Part shown: positions 1 to 4,646 of the stretch, piece after piece
Numbering within the stretch: the first letter of the stretch is position 1
Layout of the letters: every line of letters starts with the position of its first letter
Assembly (NCBI GenBank): GCA_003695045.1
Contig: RFJB01000053.1
Location: forward strand, 1-5,345
Length of the DNA: 5,345 nt
Direction of reading: 5' to 3'
Source: Candidatus Woesearchaeota archaeon
GTDB taxonomy: Archaea; Nanobdellota; Nanobdellia; Woesearchaeales; J091
Notes under the pieces: model-generated
What the model saw: only the letters and a program-made list of their open reading frames with translations
The model's database searches: none
What the model was told of the DNA's origin: nothing
Translations under genes and position numbers: made by a program

Positions 1-248
1 GAGACGCCCCTGTTTATGAAGTCGCCGGTTGCGGCAACCTTGATGCCTATGCTCAGTATTGCAAGAATGAGCATAAGCATGGGAATGAGGAGAAGCGTCT
101 TGTAATGCTTATCATAAAGATTGTAAAAGAAGTTCCCGCGCATTTCCATGTCAGAGCCGGATTGCTCGCCTTCCTGCTTCTGCCGCGGAGTTTCTTTGTG
201 CTTCTTCTTGTGAGCAAGCACAGGTTTTGACCTTCTCTTTCTGGGCAT
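1..248 (-). CDS. secF: Protein translocase subunit SecF, N-terminal fragment (cut by window edge)
   Basis: SecF works with SecD in the cytoplasmic membrane to help complete protein export through the SecY channel. Only the first 82 codons are present; the rest lies off the left edge. The start is very basic (MPRKRRSKP, then a lysine/histidine-rich stretch to about residue 20) and probably cytosolic. It is followed by FYNLYDKHYKTLLLIP (residues 41-56) and one transmembrane helix (about 51-72) ending in ATGDFINRGV. The YDKxYK-LLxIP entry into TM1 and the TGDFINRGV exit match archaeal SecF as I know it. The ATG at 246-248 was chosen because a TATA box sits 27 bp upstream and the pyrG stop is only 32 bp away. 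SecD, often adjacent in archaea, is not visible. Confidence is high for the family even though the conserved periplasmic-side and later TM domains are missing. Confidence 0.85.
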   Translation of the reverse strand, partial: MPRKRRSKPVLAHKKKHKETPRQKQEGEQSGSDMEMRGNFFYNLYDKHYKTLLLIPMLMLILAILSIGIKVAATGDFINRGV

Positions 249-270
249 GGCAGCCGAAAACAGCCGTTTC

Positions 271-280
271 TTTATAAAAT
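271..280 (-). promoter_or_regulatory. TATA box for secF, leaderless spacing
   Basis: On the minus strand this reads ATTTTATAAA, directly after the pyrG stop codon. Its centre is about 27 bp before the secF ATG. That is the usual archaeal TATA-to-start-of-transcription distance, so the message would begin at or next to the ATG (leaderless). No Shine-Dalgarno sequence is visible in the 32-bp gap. Co-transcription from pyrG also remains possible. Confidence 0.55.
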
Positions 281-2020
281 TTACTCCTTGTTTTTCCTTT
301 CCCTGCTTGTTTCCACGGCTGCTTTTATAAACCCAAAGAAGAGAGGATTCGGCCTCAAAGGCCTCGATGTGAACTCCGGATGGAACTGCGAGCCGATAAA
401 GAATCTGTGTCTGCTCTGGGGCAGTTCAAGTATCTGCATTATGTCCTTCCGCGGATTGGTTCCTGAGAAGACCATGCCTGCTTTTTCCAGGGTTTCAACA
501 TACTCGGGATTGCATTCATACCTGTGGCGGAAGCGCTCCCGTGCTTTCTCCTTCTTGTAGAGCTTGTGGGCAAGCGTGCCTTTCTTTATGAGAACATCAT
601 GGCCGCCGAGGCGCATGTTTCCCCCCAATGATTCTATTTTCATCTGCTCCGGGAGGAGGCAGATTACGGGATGTTTTGGATTCTTTTTCATTTCCGTTGA
701 ATTGGCGTCCTTCAGCCCGGCAACATTTCTGGCATACTCAATGACCGCCATCTGGAAGCCGAGGCACAGGCCAAGATAGGGAATGTTGTTCTCTCTTGCG
801 TATCTTATGCATTCTATCTTTCCCTCTATGCCGCGCTTTCCGAACCCGCCGGGCACTATGATGCCGTCAACATCCTTGAGGGCATCTTCAACTTTTATCT
901 TTCCTTTTTCTATCTCTGTTGTTTCAATCCATTTTATTTCTGCTTTGACAGAATTGTTGACGCTTGCATGCTCAATCGCGTTAAGAACTGAAGCATAGGA
1001 GTCCCTGAGGGAAGTGTATTTTCCCGTTATCCCTATCACAACTTTTCCCTTGGGGCTGTGCAGCTTGTCAAGGAAGGCATTCCACTTTCTCACAGAAGGC
1101 ATTCCTTTTTTCGGCTTCACCCTTGACTTTATTCCAAGAATCTCTATTACTTCCTTGTCAATCCCGTCTTCTTTCACAAGCTGGGGTATTTCATAAATGC
1201 TTTTCAGGTCGTGGAGGCCTACGACGCGGTCAAGCGGAACATTTGAGTAAATGCTTATCTTCTCCCGCACCTTCTCTGTAATCGGATTCGTTGAGCGGCA
1301 GGCAACAATGTGCGGCTGGATGCCCCTTGCCATGAGGTCGCGTATGCCTATCTGGGCTGCCTTGCTCTTCTGTTCCCCGAGAAAACCGGGCTCCAGAATG
1401 TAGGTAAGCGCTACAAAACAGACATTTCCCTGGCCTTCCTCATAAGCGAGTTCGCGCATGGCTTCTATGAAATAACTGTTCTCAACATCCCCTACGGTTC
1501 CTCCCACTTCAACGAGCACCACATCTGCTTTTGAATGCACAGCAAGATTCCTTAGAAAGCCCTTTATCTCGCCCGTAACATGAGGGATAAACTGGACGTC
1601 CCTTCCAAGGTATTTTCCCTTCCTTTCCTTTCCAAGCACAGACGTAAATATCCTGCCGCCGGTCATGTAATTCTTCTCTGACAGGTCCTGGTCAAGGAAG
1701 CGCTCATAGTTTCCAAGGTCCATGTCGCACTCGAGGCCGTCATCAAGGACGAATACTTCCCCGTGCCTGTAAGGGTTGAGCGTTCCGGCATCCACATTAA
1801 GATAGCCGTCAAACTTTACCGGAGCAACCTTCAGGCCCTGGTCCTGGAGAAGCTTTCCCAGGGAGGAACTGAAGATGCCCTTTCCAAGACCGGACATGAC
1901 TGTTCCAAACACAATAACATATTTTGTTCTTCCAGGCCTGTACCCTTTCGGCTTTGGAGTGTAAAACTCGTGCTCTGTCGACTTTGATGCCAGATTCTCA
2001 AGAACATTGTCTCTTTTCAT
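281..2020 (-). CDS. pyrG: CTP synthase (glutamine-hydrolysing), divergent form
   Basis: Makes CTP from UTP, ATP and glutamine, the last step of pyrimidine nucleotide synthesis; cytosolic, normally a tetramer. The 579 residues cover both domains. In the synthetase domain (about 34-300) the P-loop SGLGKG is at 43-48 (K47), with K69, D101 and E171 matching the ATP/Mg residues of the E. coli enzyme. The glutaminase domain (about 325-575) has the GGFG oxyanion loop 391-394, nucleophile C419 in GLCLGFQ, RHRYE 498-502, and H547/E549 in QFHPEF. All catalytic residues are present, so it should be active. Oddities are about 30 extra N-terminal residues relative to E. coli, ENSYF in place of ESLPF (180-184), KSKAAQ in place of KTKPTQ (218-223), and a lid-region loop before GGNMRLG (466-472) shorter than in E. 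coli. The ATG at 2020 has a purine-rich ribosome site 8 bp upstream. The protease gene lies 110 bp upstream and secF 32 bp downstream on the same strand. Confidence 0.96.
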   Translation of the reverse strand: MKRDNVLENLASKSTEHEFYTPKPKGYRPGRTKYVIVFGTVMSGLGKGIFSSSLGKLLQDQGLKVAPVKFDGYLNVDAGTLNPYRHGEVFVLDDGLECDMDLGNYERFLDQDLSEKNYMTGGRIFTSVLGKERKGKYLGRDVQFIPHVTGEIKGFLRNLAVHSKADVVLVEVGGTVGDVENSYFIEAMRELAYEEGQGNVCFVALTYILEPGFLGEQKSKAAQIGIRDLMARGIQPHIVACRSTNPITEKVREKISIYSNVPLDRVVGLHDLKSIYEIPQLVKEDGIDKEVIEILGIKSRVKPKKGMPSVRKWNAFLDKLHSPKGKVVIGITGKYTSLRDSYASVLNAIEHASVNNSVKAEIKWIETTEIEKGKIKVEDALKDVDGIIVPGGFGKRGIEGKIECIRYARENNIPYLGLCLGFQMAVIEYARNVAGLKDANSTEMKKNPKHPVICLLPEQMKIESLGGNMRLGGHDVLIKKGTLAHKLYKKEKARERFRHRYECNPEYVETLEKAGMVFSGTNPRKDIMQILELPQSRHRFFIGSQFHPEFTSRPLRPNPLFFGFIKAAVETSRERKNKE

Positions 2021-2026
2021 TCCAAC

Positions 2027-2034
2027 TACCTTCC
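2027..2034 (-). promoter_or_regulatory. Ribosome binding site of pyrG
   Basis: The minus strand reads GGAAGGTA, 8 bp before the ATG. It partly matches the archaeal Shine-Dalgarno consensus and supports the start that includes the N-terminal extension. It also implies a leadered transcript here, unlike the likely leaderless secF and protease genes. Confidence 0.5.
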
Positions 2035-2065
2035 TGTTTTTTACTTCTTATGGCTTCTTGCTTCG

Positions 2066-2080
2066 CTATTTATTTTTTAT
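2066..2080 (-). promoter_or_regulatory. Candidate TATA box for pyrG
   Basis: The minus strand carries an A/T-rich ATAAAAAATAAATAG stretch. A start of transcription about 26 bp downstream (near 2046) would leave a leader of roughly 25 nt holding the ribosome site. A second TTTAAG box near 2091 is an alternative. The rest of the 110-bp gap shows no gene or stem-loop I can support. Confidence 0.4.
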
Positions 2081-2130
2081 TGTTGTTCTTAAATGTGTAT
2101 TTCCAAAGCATTACTTCTTTTCTGCTTCTT

Positions 2131-2733
2131 TCAGAGCCCGACGGCTCTCATGAGGCCGCCAAAGACCTTGGAGCCGTCAAATCCCGGCAGGGGAATCATA
2201 TTGAATATGAAAAGAAACTTGTTGATCTGTTTGGTAAGCACGACAAGCGCCTTCTGCTTTGAACTCAGGTTCATGTTTCCCATATTCTTTTCAAACAGCG
2301 ATGCGGAAAGCCACAGGAGGGCATTTACAAAGGGGCCTGCCGCTGCTATCAGGGAATAATTAAGCGGGCTCGTGTTTCCTATTATTGAAACATAAGCCGG
2401 AACAAAGAATATGAAGGGAAACCCGATTATCTTAAGCGCAACTCCAAGGATTAGCCAGCCGTAGGCAGCGTGAAACGTTGCTCCCATTCCAAAGAGCATC
2501 GCCACAATCTTGTGCCCGAACTCGTGAAGTATGACTGCAGGCGCTGTTGCCAGGGCAGCGAACTTAATGTCGTTCCAGTTCCACCTTGAGACAGAATAAC
2601 TCGGAATGGGCCTGCCTTCGCTGTCCAGCATGACAGAGGGGGTTCTTCTTGAGAAAACATCCGAGAAGATGAACCCCACAAAAAAGCTCATAACCACAAT
2701 GTCTGTTAACTCACTCACCGATATGAACGCCAT
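2131..2733 (-). CDS. M50-family (site-2-protease-type) membrane metalloprotease
   Basis: Intramembrane zinc protease of the S2P class, which cuts transmembrane helices or membrane-near segments of its targets. The zinc motif HEFGH lies at 70-74 with E71 as the catalytic base. The second family motif NMIPLPGFDG (178-187) supplies the third zinc ligand, D186. A GPFVN motif sits at 133-137 within a membrane helix. Hydrophobic segments at about 10-27, 57-83, 90-114, 124-146 and 163-181 suggest four to six membrane passes. At 200 residues it is a minimal core with no PDZ or CBS domain. The ATG at 2733 has a TATA box 26 bp upstream, which supports this start. It precedes pyrG on the same strand with a 110-bp gap and is divergent from the FKBP gene. 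All zinc-site residues are intact, so it is likely active. The substrate is unknown and nothing nearby is an obvious anti-sigma-like target. Confidence 0.92.
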   Translation of the reverse strand: MAFISVSELTDIVVMSFFVGFIFSDVFSRRTPSVMLDSEGRPIPSYSVSRWNWNDIKFAALATAPAVILHEFGHKIVAMLFGMGATFHAAYGWLILGVALKIIGFPFIFFVPAYVSIIGNTSPLNYSLIAAAGPFVNALLWLSASLFEKNMGNMNLSSKQKALVVLTKQINKFLFIFNMIPLPGFDGSKVFGGLMRAVGL

Positions 2734-2753
2734 GCCTGTCCGGATAAACTCTT

Positions 2754-2764
2754 TTTATTTAAAG
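2754..2764 (-). promoter_or_regulatory. TATA box for the M50 protease gene, leaderless spacing
   Basis: The minus strand reads CTTTAAATAAA. The TTTAAATA core is centred about 26 bp before the ATG, so transcription should begin at the start codon. No ribosome site is visible between the two. Two CAGTGAG copies on the plus strand (2769-2775 and 2780-2786) lie immediately upstream of the box. Confidence 0.6.
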
Positions 2765-2853
2765 CTTTCAGTGAGGAAACAGTGAGAGATTTTTTGGCGT
2801 CGGCCTGCCGTCTGAGGGGTTCTGAGGGCTGGAAATCCTTAAAAAAAGCATAA

Positions 2854-2863
2854 CCTTAAATAC
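2854..2863 (+). promoter_or_regulatory. Distal TATA box for the FKBP gene
   Basis: CCTTAAATAC is a good archaeal TATA-like box, preceded by A-rich sequence that could serve as the BRE. The expected start about 26 bp downstream is near 2884-2885, exactly where the inverted repeat begins. A message from here would have a leader of about 80 nt. That leader would contain the hairpin and a ribosome-site-like GGTTGTGAT at 2951-2959 (7 of 9 matches to GGAGGTGAT), 5 bp before the ATG. Confidence 0.45.
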
Positions 2864-2884
2864 CTCCGCGGCTTCTGATGGCTG

Positions 2885-2935
2885 ATTCTTGCGCTTTCTG
2901 CAGTTTTTGATTAAATCTGCGGTTTCTGCAAGAAT
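2885..2935 (+). promoter_or_regulatory. Two-tier inverted repeat / hairpin ahead of the FKBP gene
   Basis: An outer perfect 8-bp stem pairs ATTCTTGC (2885-2892) with GCAAGAAT (2928-2935). An inner 6-bp stem pairs CTGCAG (2898-2903) with CTGCGG (2917-2922), including one G-U pair. The stems are separated by a symmetric 5+5 internal loop, and the apical loop is 13 nt and A/T-rich. It could be a 5'-leader RNA structure or, as DNA, a dyad bound by a regulator. I do not recognise it as a known riboswitch class. Confidence 0.5.
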
Positions 2936-2943
2936 TTAATTTG
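2933..2943 (+). promoter_or_regulatory. Proximal TATA-like box for the FKBP gene (alternative)
   Basis: AATTTAATTTG is centred about 27 bp before the FKBP ATG, which would give a leaderless message. It overlaps the right arm of the inverted repeat. If this is the real promoter, the repeat is more likely a protein-binding site than an RNA hairpin. The choice between the two boxes cannot be made from sequence. Confidence 0.35.
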
Positions 2944-2964
2944 CAAATAAGGTTGTGATAAGGT

Positions 2965-3414
2965 ATGTCTGAAAATACAAGCGAGAAGAAAGTTGCCAAG
3001 CAGGGCAGCAGGGTAAAGGTGCACTACACAGGAACTCTTGACTCCGGAGAGCAGTTTGACTCTTCAAGGGGCAGGGAACCACTGAGCTTCCAGATTGGAG
3101 CAGGACAGGTCATTCCGGGCTTCGAAGAGGAAGTTGTAGGAATGGCAAAGGGAGACAAGAAGATTTTTCGGCTTCCGCCGGAGAAGGCCTACGGCGAAAG
3201 AAACGAGAAGCTGGTGCAGGAGCTTCCAAGGGAGTCGATACAGGGCAAGATGGAGCTTGAAGAAGGCAAGATGATAGGCCTCAGGGCTCCCACAGGAGAA
3301 GTTCTCTTTGCGAAAGTAGTCAAGATTGACGGCGACAGGGTTACTCTTGACCTTAACCCTCCGTTGGCAGGCAAAGCTTTGACATTCGATGTGGAACTTG
3401 TAGATGTGGAATAA
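2965..3414 (+). CDS. FKBP-type peptidyl-prolyl isomerase, SlyD-like with IF domain
   Basis: Catalyses cis-trans isomerisation of proline peptide bonds and probably acts as a folding helper. The 149 residues have no signal peptide or membrane segment, so it should be cytosolic. The FKBP fold is split. The first part (about 15-80) has VHYTG (Y21), FDSS (F31, D32), GQVIPGFE (V49, I50, F53) and KAYG (Y76), which match the active-site pocket. A chaperone-like insert-in-flap domain covers about 84-128. The last strand returns with NPPLAGKALTFDVELVDV (131-148), where SlyD proteins often have NHPLAGK. The metal-binding histidine/cysteine tail of E. coli SlyD is absent. It is transcribed alone and converges on the beta-helix gene 66 bp away. 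No clear U-tract follows on its own strand before the neighbouring gene, though the plus strand of that gene's 3' end (about 3487-3510) is pyrimidine-rich and could serve as a terminator. Confidence 0.95.
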   Translation: MSENTSEKKVAKQGSRVKVHYTGTLDSGEQFDSSRGREPLSFQIGAGQVIPGFEEEVVGMAKGDKKIFRLPPEKAYGERNEKLVQELPRESIQGKMELEEGKMIGLRAPTGEVLFAKVVKIDGDRVTLDLNPPLAGKALTFDVELVDVE

Positions 3415-3435
3415 GCTTCCTGCCAGATAGGAAAT

Positions 3436-3468
3436 CAAATAAGAAATAGTGTAATCAAGAAAAAAATA
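3436..3468 (-). terminator. U-rich archaeal terminator after the beta-helix gene
   Basis: On the minus strand, starting about 13 bp after the stop codon, there is a run of seven T (3460-3466) followed by further T-rich patches (ATTTCTTATTTGATTTCC). Archaeal polymerase stops at such tracts without needing a hairpin. The only stem nearby is a weak TTCCT/AGGAA pair at 3417-3421 and 3429-3433. Confidence 0.5.
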
Positions 3469-3480
3469 GTTTAAAAGGGC

Positions 3481-4443
3481 TTACGCCCTCTTCTTCTTTA
3501 TTCTCTTCCCAAGTCCTATGGCAAGAGAACCCAACAGTGTTGCTGCAACTCCAATTCCGGTAAATTCCGGAATCTCGCTCTGCTGATTGCACTCCTCAAC
3601 TATGCTTTCCCTGTCTATGCCGTTTTCTGTGAGGAATACAACCCAGTCGTCAGCGTCTGCTTCGCTTTCGAAGTACCATGTGAAATAGTTAAAGTTTGGC
3701 GGCAACGGGTCGATAACCCTGACGCTGCAGACATACTGGGGAGCATAGAGGTTTGTCACTTCAAGACCGGGCGTCTCTTCCTTATACATGCCGATAAGCT
3801 CGAGATTGCTGTCATGTCCGGTTATTGTTATATCGTCGGAACCGCCAGGCGGATAATACGCTCCTGATGTAAAAAGAGCTATGCCACCCCATGAGTTTCC
3901 TGTTGTAACGGCATTGTTAATTACAACACTTTCCGAATCTGTGACGCTGATGCCCGCTCCCTTGTTGAATGATGACTCCGCATCCCCAACTTCAACATCT
4001 GAGACCCCGTGCAAATCCAGGCCGGTTCTTCCAGAATTCAGGATTTTGACTCTGTAGATCCCTATGTTCTCAACGCCTGACACTTTTATTCCGTAAGATG
4101 TCGGTGCCTCAGTTGCAGGGCCTATCAGGGTAAAATCAGAAAGCACTGTGTTGTCAGAACTGAGAGTGATGCCATAGCCGGAGAATGAGCTGGCATCAAT
4201 AACTGTGCCGTCCGTGCTTTCTCCATGAATCTGGAGTTCCTTATTTATCACTAGCTTTTCCGGATAGTTTCCGTCGGCCACATAGATTACGTCGCCGTCA
4301 GAAGCAGCATTTATCGCATCCTGGATTGAGGTAAAATCCGGGCTTGGATACGTGCTGCTGTCATCATCAACATACCAGTCGGCGGCAATGACAGAACTCG
4401 CGAAGATAAAGAGCATTGCCAGACCTATAAGGGTCTTTTTCAT
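3481..4443 (-). CDS. Secreted right-handed beta-helix protein with PEF-CTERM-like C-terminal tail
   Basis: Predicted surface protein of 320 residues. A Sec signal peptide covers 1-20 (MKK, hydrophobic core, likely cut at VIA|AD). Residues 35-75 (FTSIQDAINAASDGDVIYV, NYPEKLVI, LQIHGES) match the opening turn of NosD/PbH1-type beta-helix proteins. Further beta-helix turns run to about 215, recognisable by repeated short G-I-x-(V/L) strands (GYGITLS, SYGIKVSG, RTGLDLHG, GAGISVTD, GGIAL). A different, unrecognised domain follows (about 218-287), with two cysteines (C239, C285) that could pair. The end has a tripartite sorting signal: IPEF (291-294), hydrophobic helix (295-312), then the basic tail KRIKKKRA. 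This resembles PEF-CTERM signals processed by archaeosortases; no sortase gene lies in this window. Beta-helix proteins of this kind usually bind or act on carbohydrate, but no catalytic residues are evident, so no activity is assigned. It is divergent from the acidic hairpin gene and has a strong ribosome site. Confidence 0.85.
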   Translation of the reverse strand: MKKTLIGLAMLFIFASSVIAADWYVDDDSSTYPSPDFTSIQDAINAASDGDVIYVADGNYPEKLVINKELQIHGESTDGTVIDASSFSGYGITLSSDNTVLSDFTLIGPATEAPTSYGIKVSGVENIGIYRVKILNSGRTGLDLHGVSDVEVGDAESSFNKGAGISVTDSESVVINNAVTTGNSWGGIALFTSGAYYPPGGSDDITITGHDSNLELIGMYKEETPGLEVTNLYAPQYVCSVRVIDPLPPNFNYFTWYFESEADADDWVVFLTENGIDRESIVEECNQQSEIPEFTGIGVAATLLGSLAIGLGKRIKKKRA

Positions 4444-4450
4444 TATATCA

Positions 4451-4459
4451 ATCCCCCTT
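4451..4459 (-). promoter_or_regulatory. Ribosome binding site of the beta-helix gene
   Basis: The minus strand reads AAGGGGGAT, 9 bp before the ATG. This fixes the start that yields the signal peptide and argues against a leaderless message from the TTAATAAAAA stretch at 4464-4473, whose spacing would place transcription start at the ATG. Confidence 0.65.
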
Positions 4460-4516
4460 GCGCTTTTTATTAATTGTTAGGGGTTGCGCTGCTTTTTAGA
4501 AGTGTTCCTGTTACCC

Positions 4517-4527
4517 CCTCCGGGAGG
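4517..4527. repeat. Short dyad CCTCC-G-GGAGG in the divergent spacer
   Basis: Perfect 5-bp arms around one central base. The loop is too short for an RNA hairpin, so if functional it is a DNA-level operator. It sits where transcription of the beta-helix gene would start from the TATA box at 4539-4553. A chance origin is possible for so short a dyad. Confidence 0.35.
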
Positions 4528-4538
4528 AAGTTAAACCT

Positions 4539-4553
4539 GATATTTAATGTTTT
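4539..4553 (-). promoter_or_regulatory. Candidate BRE/TATA promoter of the beta-helix gene
   Basis: The minus strand reads AAAACATTAAATATC, a purine/A-rich BRE-like stretch followed by an ATTAAATA box. Expected transcription start is near 4519, giving a leader of about 75 nt that contains the ribosome site. It lies back to back with the promoter of the plus-strand gene, about 35 bp away. Confidence 0.45.
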
Positions 4554-4578
4554 CTCTTTTACCATTCTTCAGTAATTC

Positions 4579-4585
4579 TTATATA
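4579..4585 (+). promoter_or_regulatory. TATA box of the acidic hairpin gene
   Basis: TTATATA is the clearest TATA box in this spacer. Expected transcription start is near 4608, inside the first copy of the 16-bp tandem repeat, giving a leader of about 40 nt with a strong ribosome site. Confidence 0.6.
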
Positions 4586-4597
4586 CTTGTTTGTTTT

Positions 4598-4629
4598 TTA
4601 ACTTATCACATCTTTAACTTATCACATCT
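4598..4629 (+). repeat. Exact 16-bp tandem direct repeat, two copies
   Basis: TTAACTTATCACATCT occurs at 4598-4613 and again, with no gap and no mismatch, at 4614-4629. It spans the predicted start of transcription and the leader of the downstream gene. It may be a tandem operator, a leader RNA element, or a recent slippage duplication. Confidence 0.9.
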
Positions 4630-4633
4630 CAAA

Positions 4634-4640
4634 GGGGGTG
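4634..4640 (+). promoter_or_regulatory. Ribosome binding site that decides the start of the acidic hairpin gene
   Basis: GGGGGTG lies 6 bp before the ATG at 4647. A longer reading frame could open at the GTG at 4638-4640, but that GTG is the end of this ribosome site, so the ATG at 4647 is preferred. Confidence 0.7.
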
Positions 4641-4646
4641 CGTTTG

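Noticed and set aside
251..269. Repeated CGGCTG (minus strand) between the secF ATG and its TATA box, considered as a hairpin
   Set aside because: The two copies are direct, not inverted, so they do not form a stem, and they are too short to mean much.
288..998. Plus-strand open frames opposite pyrG
   Set aside because: They lie fully inside a clear, full-length CTP synthase on the other strand, have no ribosome site or family-like sequence, and are shadows of it.
2871..2892. Possible C/D-box small RNA around TCTGATGG and CTGATT
   Set aside because: No proper box C (RTGATGA) with matching D, C' and D' boxes at normal spacing could be found.
3417..3433. Hairpin TTCCT/AGGAA as a terminator for the FKBP gene
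   Set aside because: The stem is only 5 bp and no U-tract follows on the plus strand. The T-run in this gap is on the minus strand and serves the beta-helix gene.
3554..3573. Repeated ATTCCGG / dyad ATTCCGGAAT
   Set aside because: It is inside the coding sequence for the IPEFTGI segment and is explained by codon choice (ATT CCG GAA, GGA ATT).
4638..4646. GTG start giving three extra residues for the acidic hairpin protein
   Set aside because: The GTG is part of the GGGGGTG ribosome site, which is correctly placed for the ATG at 4647.
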